Shown here one piece after another: positions 1-7,457 of a DNA stretch of 35,632 bases. The notes below the pieces were generated by a model that saw nothing but the letters and a program-made list of their open reading frames with translations, had not been told where the DNA came from and did no database searches. Numbering within the stretch: position 1 is the stretch's first letter; every line of letters starts with the position of its first letter. Source of the DNA: JAWLFY01 sp964462125 (GTDB lineage: Bacteria; Planctomycetota; Planctomycetia; Pirellulales; Pirellulaceae); assembly GCA_964462125.1 (NCBI GenBank), contig CAYWXT010000021.1, forward strand, positions 1 through 35,632. Reading direction: 5' to 3'. The translations under genes were made by a program, and so were the position numbers.

Positions 1-1655
1 GGGTTCACCCGCGTGATCAACCCCCGCGTGTTGATGGAAATGATTGCGTCGGGCGCGGCGTCCAGAATGGCCCGCAGCTCCTCCTTTTGTTCGCGGAGCA
101 CGCGGGCAGATTTTTCGCGTTCGACCACCCGTCCCAGCAGCATGCCGACACTCGCCATCGCGTCCAACAACTGTCCGGTCTCCTCCACCCTCGTATCGGA
201 AAAAAACTCCAACACCCCGACGGTTTGCCTTTCGGCGATGATCGGAAATGCTGCGACGACCTCGATTCCCAGCTTTTTTGCGAGCGAAGCTCGATTGCTT
301 GACAGGGCGGAACCGACATCGGTACTGAATTCAGCTTTCCCGCGATGATAAACCTGCGCCACCAATTCCTCGTCCCGCCTGATGCGTTGGCGGATCACCT
401 GCTGTCGAAACGGCTCGAACTGCGGCGCGGCTTGCTCGTACCATGTGTGATGGGGCAGCAGTTCGTCGGGCTCGGTCCGAGAAGGAACCCAAACGTGCCC
501 GAACTTCCAGCCGTCGTGCTCACTGACCCGCTTCAACGCGTAGACCATGGCGGCCTCGACGTCCGTCTCACGACTGGCCATGGAAGCGATGTCGTTGAGC
601 ATCAGCAGCGCTGAGGTACGTTCGGTCACCTGATGTTCGAGCGTGTCGGTGAGCCGCCGGACTTCCTCTTCGGCCTGTTTCCGCAGGGAGATGTCCGCGC
701 TGCTTCCGACAAACCTCATCAACTCACCCTGGGACGATACGCAGGGATTGCCCCGCGACTCGAGCCAAACCCATCGCCCGTCGGCCGCGCGAGCACGTAC
801 CTCGGCGTGCAACGGTTTGCGATCGCGGATGCAGTCACGAATTTCATCGGCGTAGGCGTCGATATCGTCCGGGTGCATCAGGGATTGCCAGCGATCGCCG
901 CGCACGGCATCTTGGCTGACGTCGAAAAAATCCATGTAGGTTCGGTTGACGAACTCTCGCCGCCCTTCGGCATCGTGGACCCAGATCATCACCGGGACCT
1001 CGTCGGCCATGATTCGAAATCGGTGCTCGCTCTCCCGGAGTGCCGCTTCCGCTTGCCGCCGGTCGGTGACATCGGTCAAGGTAAGGTGACAGCGGCTGCC
1101 GGCGTCGGAATCGTTCCGGTAGACCGTGCACTCCAGGCGTCCCCAAAACCGATCTTCATCGCGTCGGCCCAACGGCAGTTCATCGATTTGTCGCTCCGGT
1201 TCGTGGAACACTGATTGCCAGAGCAAGTACCATTGATCCTGGCCATCCCTCTGGACGAACTCCGAGAACTTGGTCCTGACCAGTTCTTGGCGGGCGACGC
1301 CCAGGAGTTCGGCGGCACGCAGATTCGCTTCCAAAATGACCCCCTCGTAGCTCAGGGTCAGGTAACCGACGGGGGCAAATTCATAGAGATCGGAATAGCG
1401 GTCGCGGGATTCAGCGAGTTCGAGCTGCGCCTGTTGTAACTCCTCGTTCTGGAGTTCCAACTCGATCTGATGGACCTGCAGCTCATGCACCAGCGACTGC
1501 ACATCTTCGGGGGGCATGCCCGCGATCTCCGCCCGCGAGGTTCGGAGCATTGCCTCGGCCCGTTGGCGGAGCGTTTGGGGCGGGTGCGATTTGTCGGCGG
1601 AAGCTGGATCGGAAGAAGGGTCGTTGGCCATGGTGGGTTCCAGTTTAACGGACAT
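1..1655 (-). CDS. PAS/GAF multi-domain sensor protein, 3' end cut by window edge
   Basis: The minus-strand frame is open from 1655 to the left edge (551 codons), so the C-terminus, including any kinase domain, is outside the window. In order it shows a short coiled coil (HQIELELQNEELQ, about residue 55), a PAS domain starting near YEFAPVGYLTL, a second PAS-PAC unit (RFRIMADEVPVMIWVHD... then ADGRWVWLESRG), a linker, a GAF-type domain (LLMLNDIASMASRETD to VGVLEFFSD), and the start of a third PAS (ILDAAPDAIISIN). This is the usual N-terminal layout of soluble hybrid sensor kinases, and no membrane helix or signal peptide is seen. Its ATG at 1655 overlaps the end of the CheB-CheR gene by 11 bases, indicating co-transcription; an ATG at 1631 is the alternative start and neither has a good ribosome site. 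Kinase identity is inference. Confidence 0.85.
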   Translation of the reverse strand, partial: MSVKLEPTMANDPSSDPASADKSHPPQTLRQRAEAMLRTSRAEIAGMPPEDVQSLVHELQVHQIELELQNEELQQAQLELAESRDRYSDLYEFAPVGYLTLSYEGVILEANLRAAELLGVARQELVRTKFSEFVQRDGQDQWYLLWQSVFHEPERQIDELPLGRRDEDRFWGRLECTVYRNDSDAGSRCHLTLTDVTDRRQAEAALRESEHRFRIMADEVPVMIWVHDAEGRREFVNRTYMDFFDVSQDAVRGDRWQSLMHPDDIDAYADEIRDCIRDRKPLHAEVRARAADGRWVWLESRGNPCVSSQGELMRFVGSSADISLRKQAEEEVRRLTDTLEHQVTERTSALLMLNDIASMASRETDVEAAMVYALKRVSEHDGWKFGHVWVPSRTEPDELLPHHTWYEQAAPQFEPFRQQVIRQRIRRDEELVAQVYHRGKAEFSTDVGSALSSNRASLAKKLGIEVVAAFPIIAERQTVGVLEFFSDTRVEETGQLLDAMASVGMLLGRVVEREKSARVLREQKEELRAILDAAPDAIISINTRGLITRVN

Positions 1656-4600
1656 CCTCCGACCGCTGGTCCGTGATCTCTTGCATTCCCAGCAGGATCA
1701 TTCCGGGCAGGCCCGACGCTTGCTGCACGCGGCGGGCGTTGAGCGCGAAGCGGCGTCGTCCCAGGTTGGGAAATTCATCTTCCACCCCAAAGTCCTCGAA
1801 CTTCGCATCCCGCGCCATGACCTCCTCCAAGAGTTCTCGGAGCTCCGGGAGATCCCATTGCTGTTCACCCGTTTCGTAGATCAGCTTGCCTTGGACTGTC
1901 TCGGATCGCACCCGAAAGGTCTCGCAAAAGCGGCGGTTTACTGAAACGACATGCAGTTGTTCATCAAGCACCAGCAGGGGGTGTCGCACCGTATCGAAAA
2001 TGTTCTCAAAGTAGGTCCGCAATTCGGCCAACTGCTTGGCCCGTTTCAGTTCGTCGATATTGACCAAGGTGACCACCAGTCCATCGATCACGTTGTGGGC
2101 GGTCCGATAGGGCATGATCCGCATCATGTACCACACGCCCTCGGTCGAGACGACTTCTTGTTGCTTGGAGACAAGCGTTTTGAGGACGTCCCGGCAATCG
2201 TTCACCCAGTGATCGCTTTGCAGGTTGGTGGCCAGTTCCTGGATCGGTCGCCCGACATCGGACGGCCGCAACTTGATCAGGTTTTTGGCTTGCTCGGTGT
2301 AGCGTTTGATTTTCAGTTCGGTATCCAGGAACAGCGTCGCCACGTCGGTGCTGTTGAGTAGATTCTGCATGTCGTCGTTGGCATGGGCCAACTCCTCGAC
2401 TTTGCTTTGCAGCTCCGTGTTGACTGTCGTCAGCTCTTCGTTCAGGGATTGCAGTTCCTCCTTCGACGTTTCCAGTTCCTCGTTGGTGCTTTGCAACTCC
2501 TCGTTGGTGCTTTGCAGTTCCTCGTTGGTCGACTTGAGCTCCTCGTTGGCGGTTTTCAGCTCTTCCTGCGTGGTGTGATGCGATTCTTGGAGGTATTGAA
2601 TTTCCCGCTCCAATTCGGCGACGCGATCGTCTTGCTCGTCATTCTGGCGAGACGGTTTCTCGGGACCCTGGGGAGACGGTTTTTCGGGCGATTCCGCTGT
2701 GGCCGACGCCGGGACGGGGCGAAAGCTGACCAACAGCAGCCCGCGAATCGTCTCGGGATCGTGAAGCTTGGTCACCGTCAGGTCCACGTGGGCTTGTCCC
2801 CCGTTGACCTTCACACGCACATTTTCCCGCACGACATCCTGGTCCTCGGTGACCGCTTGGCGGACGGCCGACGCCAGGGCGGTTCTCAGCCCCTCGCGGG
2901 CCATATCGAAAGCGTTCATCCGCGGCTGACCCTCGGCCGGTTCCAGGTATTGCCCGGTGCGGCCGTGGACATGGATGATGTCGCCGCGATCGTTGATGGC
3001 GATCGTGGGGGGACAGAATCGTGCCAGCATCAATCGTTCGATCAACCGTTCGACCGACCGCCGCGTCGAACCTTTTGAACTCGGTCGGTTGTGATGGGAG
3101 GCGGACGTTTCGCCCGTTTGCTCCTCTGCCTCCCCACCGGCGATCAGCGGAGCGATGGGGATTTCCAGCGGACGGGGCGTGGCGGTTTCTTGGCGGCGGA
3201 AAATCTTCCACCGCTTGCAGAGCGTCTTGAAGATGTCGTTGAAGCTGCCGATCGTTTCCGACGGGCCGAGAAACAACAGTCCGCCGGGGCGGAGGGAGTA
3301 GTGCAGGATCGGCAACAGCCGCTGCTGCAATTCGGCATCAAGATAGATCAGCACGTTACGGCAGCAGAGCAGGTCGAGTTTGGTGAATGGCGGATCCTTG
3401 ATCAGATTCTGCGTCGCGAAGATGACCATCTCGCGTATCTCGGTACAGACGCGAAAGCACTCGTCCTCACAGTGGAGGAAACGTTCCAAGCGTCGCGGGG
3501 TGAGGTCCGCTGCGATTCCGTGGGCGTACCGGCCCTGGCGCGCCGTTTCGATCGCAGCGCTGTCCAGGTCGGTGGCGAAGATCTGCACGTCCAGGTGACG
3601 GTCGATTTGATCCATGCATTCGTGAAGCAGGATCGCCAAGCTGTACGCCTCCTCGCCCGTCGCGCAACCGGGAATCCACGCTCGCAGGGTGTCTCCTTCC
3701 GAGCGTGATTGGAGCAACTCCGGCAGCGGTCCGGCCGCCAAGGTGTCCCAGGCCTCCGGGTCACGAAAGAAACTCGTGACGCTGATCAGCAGTTCCTTGA
3801 GAAGAATGTCGATTTCCTGGTCGTTTCCTTCCAGGTAGCGGGCATACACCGCCGGGTCGTCGATTTGATGCACGTTCATGCGGCGGTGAATGCGGCGCCG
3901 GATTGTGCTGGTCTTGTAGCCTGAAAAGTCGTGGCCGGTCCGTCGCCGCAACAGCCGAAAAACTTTTTGCAAGGGCGGTTCCGGAACCGACGGCGCTCGC
4001 TCGGCCCGTTGGGCGTGTTGCCAATAGGGGCCGCGAGCGTAGGCGACCAAATGATCCGGCATCTCCGCAGGGGGCAACACATAGTCGACCAATCCGGTCG
4101 CAATGGCGCTGGACGGCATCCCGGCAAAGCTGGCCGACCGCGGCTTCTGGGCCATCGCCATGCCCGATTCGGCCTTGATCGCTTTCAGTCCGATCGTGCC
4201 GTCGGTCCCCGTCCCTGAGAGGACGATACCGATCGCCCGGTCCTTTTGGTCTTCGGCTAGCGAACGAAAGAAGGAATCGACCGGCAACTTCGGAGATTCC
4301 TCCCAGGTTCGGTGCTTCAAGTGCAACGTGCCGCCGAGGATGGCTAGATGCTCCCCGGGGGGAGCCACGTACACGCGGTTGGGTTGCAGTTTGGTCTCGT
4401 CGACCGCCTCGACGACCGGCATCTCCGTTTCCCGTCCCAGCAACTCGGGCAACAGACTGGTGTGGTCCGGGTGTTGGTGGGTGAGCACGACAAAGGCCAT
4501 CCCCGTGTCGGCCGGCGTGTGGTCGAACAGCTCCTTCAGCGCCTCCAGCCCGCCGGCAGAAGCCCCAATGGCAACGACGAAAAAATCGAGCCGGCTGCCG

Positions 4601-4689
4601 GCGGAGACTCTGCCGTCACGCTGGCGGTCGCTGGTGGAGTCGTTGCGCTGAACGCTCCGCGACGTGTGATTCTCTGGCTGCTTCGGCAT
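1645..4689 (-). CDS. CheB-CheR-PAS fusion (methylesterase/methyltransferase sensor)
   Basis: This 1014-residue cytoplasmic protein fuses a CheB methylesterase (about residues 35-215) to a CheR methyltransferase (about 240-500). CheB residues visible are the catalytic Ser in IGASAGG (Ser44), a His in LTHQHPD (about 71) and the Asp in GTGTDGTIG (about 165). CheR shows SVTSFFRD, the SAM motif PGCATGEEAYSLA, ATDLD and CCRNVLIYLD. A long coiled coil follows, built from repeats of the type NEELQST (about 690-790), then two PAS-like domains. No receiver or kinase domain is present, so CheB is not controlled by a cis phosphorylation site. Such fusions usually belong to non-flagellar signalling systems. 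The gene starts 297 bp from a divergent histidine kinase hybrid and overlaps the next sensor gene, so it heads a two-gene signalling operon. The family assignment is firm; the methyl-accepting partner is unknown and no MCP is in the window. Confidence 0.95.
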   Translation of the reverse strand: MPKQPENHTSRSVQRNDSTSDRQRDGRVSAGSRLDFFVVAIGASAGGLEALKELFDHTPADTGMAFVVLTHQHPDHTSLLPELLGRETEMPVVEAVDETKLQPNRVYVAPPGEHLAILGGTLHLKHRTWEESPKLPVDSFFRSLAEDQKDRAIGIVLSGTGTDGTIGLKAIKAESGMAMAQKPRSASFAGMPSSAIATGLVDYVLPPAEMPDHLVAYARGPYWQHAQRAERAPSVPEPPLQKVFRLLRRRTGHDFSGYKTSTIRRRIHRRMNVHQIDDPAVYARYLEGNDQEIDILLKELLISVTSFFRDPEAWDTLAAGPLPELLQSRSEGDTLRAWIPGCATGEEAYSLAILLHECMDQIDRHLDVQIFATDLDSAAIETARQGRYAHGIAADLTPRRLERFLHCEDECFRVCTEIREMVIFATQNLIKDPPFTKLDLLCCRNVLIYLDAELQQRLLPILHYSLRPGGLLFLGPSETIGSFNDIFKTLCKRWKIFRRQETATPRPLEIPIAPLIAGGEAEEQTGETSASHHNRPSSKGSTRRSVERLIERLMLARFCPPTIAINDRGDIIHVHGRTGQYLEPAEGQPRMNAFDMAREGLRTALASAVRQAVTEDQDVVRENVRVKVNGGQAHVDLTVTKLHDPETIRGLLLVSFRPVPASATAESPEKPSPQGPEKPSRQNDEQDDRVAELEREIQYLQESHHTTQEELKTANEELKSTNEELQSTNEELQSTNEELETSKEELQSLNEELTTVNTELQSKVEELAHANDDMQNLLNSTDVATLFLDTELKIKRYTEQAKNLIKLRPSDVGRPIQELATNLQSDHWVNDCRDVLKTLVSKQQEVVSTEGVWYMMRIMPYRTAHNVIDGLVVTLVNIDELKRAKQLAELRTYFENIFDTVRHPLLVLDEQLHVVSVNRRFCETFRVRSETVQGKLIYETGEQQWDLPELRELLEEVMARDAKFEDFGVEDEFPNLGRRRFALNARRVQQASGLPGMILLGMQEITDQRSEDVR

Positions 4690-4986
4690 CGGCCGACAAG
4701 CTCTCGTTGGGAGAAGGCAACACCTGAGCCGACCGTTATACCCCCGGAGCCGGCGATCACGGAATCGCCAATGTGCCGATTTGGGAAGGATCGACCCGAT
4801 CGCCGGGATCCTGTCGCCGACCCGGGAGCAGCATGGTGGAAACTACCACAGCAGATTGGTCGCCCGCCTGATTCCCGAAGCCGGCGGTCATTCCGAGAAT
4901 CACCTCAACGGTAAACGAGTCGAACTAGGCTTGCTGGAAACCAGTTGGATGCTTTCCAGAGACCGGGATCTACAGGAGCAGCCAAA
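4690..4986. promoter_or_regulatory. Divergent intergenic region between CheB-CheR and kinase hybrid
   Basis: The 297 bases between two divergent signalling genes must carry both promoters. I see no confident -35/-10 pair and no clear operator. The only firm element is the ribosome site before 4987. Confidence 0.4.
4974..4978 (+). promoter_or_regulatory. Ribosome binding site AGGAG deciding the start at 4987
   Basis: AGGAG lies 8 nt before the ATG at 4987. The in-frame upstream ATG at 4945 has no such site, so the shorter start is preferred. Confidence 0.7.
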
Positions 4987-6336
4987 ATGATTTCCGCGAG
5001 TGACAGCCGACTCCTTCCGCCGCCTCTGATGACGAGCGGCGATGAACGCGGGTCCGCCTACTCCCCGAAAGAGCGACTGCGGTTGCGCAAAATCGCTCAC
5101 GACTTGAAGAATTGGCTGGGGGGAATCGAGATGCTAGCCGGTCAACTGCCGGACGACGAATTGCAGACACCGGAGACGTCCCAGGTGTTGGCCCAGATCC
5201 GGAGCACCGCCGGGGAAGCGATGGAACTGTGCCAGGAACTTCTTGCCGATGGCCTGAAACCAGCATCCGGAGCACCGCGGATGCTTATCGATGTCGATGG
5301 ATTATTCGGGGAAGTCCGCGATTTTCTCGATTCGGCCCGTCCCACGCGGCCGACGGTTCGCTGGCAGATCGACTTCCAGGGTCGGTCGGTCGTTGGCAAT
5401 CGCGGGCAGCTCAAACGCGTGGTGATGAACCTCGTTCGTAATGCGACCGAAGCGGTGGAGGGGGATCGAGGTGAGGTGACCGTCTGGGGAAGTGTGATCG
5501 AATTCGGCCACCCGCGTTCCGGCGCGTCCATCTGCATCGAGGTATCGGATAACGGATGCGGGATGGATGAGGCAACGCGGCGAAGGGCGTTCGAACCCAC
5601 CTTCACGACAAAAATGACCGGGTATGGGTTGGGATTAGCATCGGTTCACGAGATCGTTAGCCAGCACGGGGGTGGGGTCGAAATCGAAAGCGAGCTGGGG
5701 CAGGGAACGACGGTCCGTGTGCGGCTCCCCGCATCGGCCGAAGTGTTGCCAGCGGCGGATCTCTGCGCCACACGCGAACTCGCTAACGCCGCTTGCGTAG
5801 ACCGTGATTCTGGCAAACCCGGAGGGGCGGGGACGCGCGATGGAGGGGAGGGGACGGCGGAGTCGCCTTCGACGGGCCAACCGCATGTGCTGTTGGTCGA
5901 CGACCAACAAACTTACCGCGTCCTGGGGGAACGCTTGTTGGCAAAGAAGGGATTTCAGGTGACCAGCGTGAAGATGGCGGAGGAGGCCTTGATGCTGTTG
6001 GTGCAGGACCCGTCCTACTCAGCGATTTTGCTGGACCTGCATCTCACTGGCACCGATGGGGTCGATGCGTTTCGGCGCATCCGTGCCGGCGGCTTCGATC
6101 TCCCCGTCATCGTCACCTCAGGCTGCACCCGTTCGGAGATGGTCGCCGACTTCCGCGGCGGCCTTCGGCCCGACGGTTACGTTGAAAAGCCCTTCGATCT
6201 CGAAACCCTTGCATCTGCCCTGCACTCGGTCCTTCCGGCGAGCGGTCGAACGAGCACCAAGTTGGCGTTGGCCGAAGCGGAATGCTCCCTCGATGCCCTG
6301 GCAACCGCCGATGCCCCGACCAGCACCGATGCCTAG
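4987..6336 (+). CDS. Hybrid histidine kinase with C-terminal receiver domain
   Basis: This 449-residue soluble protein has a short N-terminus, then a dimerisation/phosphoacceptor helix with IAHDLKNWLGG (His38), an HATPase domain with an N box (NLVRNATEAVEG), G1 (DNGCGMD) and G2 (GYGLGLASVHE), and a receiver domain from about 295 to 415 with the acidic pair LVDD, phosphoacceptor Asp350 in LLDLHLTGTDG and Lys in VEKPF. All catalytic residues are present. It has no PAS, transmembrane or sensor segment, so it probably takes its input from a partner; the divergent PAS/GAF and CheB-CheR-PAS proteins are candidates by position only. The Ala/Thr-rich tail after the receiver looks unstructured. The start is set by AGGAG 8 nt upstream. 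Confidence 0.93.
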   Translation: MISASDSRLLPPPLMTSGDERGSAYSPKERLRLRKIAHDLKNWLGGIEMLAGQLPDDELQTPETSQVLAQIRSTAGEAMELCQELLADGLKPASGAPRMLIDVDGLFGEVRDFLDSARPTRPTVRWQIDFQGRSVVGNRGQLKRVVMNLVRNATEAVEGDRGEVTVWGSVIEFGHPRSGASICIEVSDNGCGMDEATRRRAFEPTFTTKMTGYGLGLASVHEIVSQHGGGVEIESELGQGTTVRVRLPASAEVLPAADLCATRELANAACVDRDSGKPGGAGTRDGGEGTAESPSTGQPHVLLVDDQQTYRVLGERLLAKKGFQVTSVKMAEEALMLLVQDPSYSAILLDLHLTGTDGVDAFRRIRAGGFDLPVIVTSGCTRSEMVADFRGGLRPDGYVEKPFDLETLASALHSVLPASGRTSTKLALAEAECSLDALATADAPTSTDA

Positions 6337-6650
6337 CCCCACTGAAGCCTGACGTTTCGTATCCCGAGTTCACGTTTTCAACAGAAGGTTCATGGAACCG
6401 ATGATGACCCGTCCTGGTGAGATCCGCGCGATCGACGCCGAACATGTGCCACAGACACACTTCGCCCAAGAAGTGGTGCGGAACACCGAGGGGGTGGTGG
6501 CCGTCGTTAACAAGCTGGAAGTCACTGAGAAGACAGGCGAATGCTCGATGGGATCCGCTTTCTCTTGTTCCAAATGAGCGAGGCGGCGTTCTCCTCCGGA
6601 CACGGCATTGTCGACTGGAATGGCCTGCCAATTCACAAGGTTGGACTGAG
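6337..6650. other. Spacer between kinase hybrid and receiver gene
   Basis: These 314 bases hold one small ORF with a BON-like end (reported separately) and nothing else I can support. An open frame extends upstream of the receiver's start at 6651 as far as 6417, but its translation is Arg/Trp-rich and family-less, so I treat it as leader. Confidence 0.5.
6392..6577 (+). pseudogene. Small ORF with the C-terminal half of a BON domain (remnant)
   Basis: The frame encodes 61 residues. The middle reads FAQEVVRNTEGVVAVVNKLE, which closely matches the last helix and strand of BON domains (pattern A..V..V.GV..VVN.L.V). The expected first half of the domain, the glycine-rich strand pair, is absent: the frame is closed upstream by a TGA at 6350-6352 and the N-terminal residues do not fit. 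GAAGG lies only 3 nt before the ATG, a poor spacing. I infer a truncated relic rather than a working gene, although translation of a small peptide cannot be excluded. Full BON proteins are envelope or periplasmic, and nothing here suggests export. Confidence 0.45.
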
Positions 6651-7145
6651 ATGGATGCTCGACTGCTGATCGTGGATGAACACCCGACGGTCCGGGAAGC
6701 GCTGCGGTTTGTGTTTGCGTCTGTGGGCGTCAAGCAGATTGAAGAAGTCACCACGGGCGGAGCAGCTTGCCAGGCCGTTCGCGAGCGGACGTTCGATGCG
6801 GTGCTGCTCGACCCCTTCCTGAGCCAGCGCAATGGATTGGACGCCCTGCAGGTGATCAAGGCATGGGATCCGTCCCTGCCGGTATTGATTCACTCGTACT
6901 ATGACAACCCGCGGCTCGTGGCGCGATGCTACCAACTCGGTGCGGACGATTTTCTCGTGAAAGGAGAGGACAAGGACAAATTGGTACAAGCGGTGCAGAA
7001 GGCAACCTCCGGCGACGGCCACTGGGCGATGACAGAATCGTCAAGGACAGAAAATCGGCGGATGCAGGAGGGAAGCATCCACAACGCGGGCGGAGGGATA
7101 CGACCCATCTCGGACAGATTCACGCGGCGACCGTCGCATAATTAG
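6651..7145 (+). CDS. Single-domain response regulator (receiver only)
   Basis: This 164-residue protein is a CheY-like receiver. It shows the acidic pair in LLIVDEH (Asp9, Glu10), phosphoacceptor Asp54 in AVLLDPFLSQRNGLDAL, and the conserved Lys in DDFLVKGED. The sequence style (GADDFLVKGE, DALQVIK) is that of NarL/FixJ-family receivers, but the expected LuxR-type helix-turn-helix is missing. After the receiver comes only a basic tail of about 40 residues without recognisable fold. It may relay phosphate from the hybrid kinase upstream, or be a regulator that lost its DNA-binding domain. The ATG at 6651 was chosen because the receiver fold begins directly there (MDARLLIVDE) and AAGG precedes it by 10 nt. 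Confidence 0.85.
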   Translation: MDARLLIVDEHPTVREALRFVFASVGVKQIEEVTTGGAACQAVRERTFDAVLLDPFLSQRNGLDALQVIKAWDPSLPVLIHSYYDNPRLVARCYQLGADDFLVKGEDKDKLVQAVQKATSGDGHWAMTESSRTENRRMQEGSIHNAGGGIRPISDRFTRRPSHN

Positions 7146-7160
7146 ACAAAGGAGTCGCAA

Positions 7161-7448
7161 ATGTCACACTGCAAGGGCGAGTATTCAGCGCAACGGGATG
7201 ACCAAGCCCCACGGGAGAGGAAAGCGGCGGTGACAACTTTTTTTCAGCAGGAGTGCCCCGTCTGTGGTCGGCACCTGCGGGTCCGAATCGAGTATCTTGG
7301 GCGACAGATTGCCTGTCGGCACTGCGGCCATCGAATGATTGCCGCTGACTCCCCTTCCCCCTCCAGTCGTCGCGATGCCTCGGTCCACGCCGCGCTGCAG
7401 CGGGCAAATCAGTGGCTTGCCGGAACCGCGTACGCTCGCGTCGAATGA
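7161..7448 (+). CDS. Small zinc-ribbon protein (CxxC ... CxxC)
   Basis: This 95-residue protein has a clear AAAGGAG ribosome site 6 nt before its ATG. Residues about 32-60 form a zinc ribbon: CPVCGRHLRVR, a spacer, then CRHCGHRMIA, four cysteines able to bind one Zn. The flanks are polar and probably disordered, and no enzyme domain is attached. Similar CPxCG...CxHC segments occur in planctomycete proteins as small modules next to signalling genes; the function is unknown. It starts 15 nt after the receiver stop and ends 9 nt before the glucanotransferase start, so it probably lies in one transcript with both. Confidence 0.75.
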   Translation: MSHCKGEYSAQRDDQAPRERKAAVTTFFQQECPVCGRHLRVRIEYLGRQIACRHCGHRMIAADSPSPSSRRDASVHAALQRANQWLAGTAYARVE

Positions 7449-7457
7449 CACCCCTGC

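Noticed and set aside
633..1439. Plus-strand frames opposite the PAS/GAF sensor
   Set aside because: The minus strand is open across the whole region and gives recognisable PAS and GAF domains; the plus frames do not.
2455..2570. Apparent 21-bp DNA repeat
   Set aside because: It is explained by the protein-level coiled-coil repeat of the CheB-CheR-PAS fusion, which is common in this family.
2383..3078. Plus-strand frame of 231 codons opposite the CheB-CheR gene
   Set aside because: It is the antisense of the coiled-coil and PAS region; its Leu/Phe-rich repeats mirror the NEELQST repeats on the coding strand.
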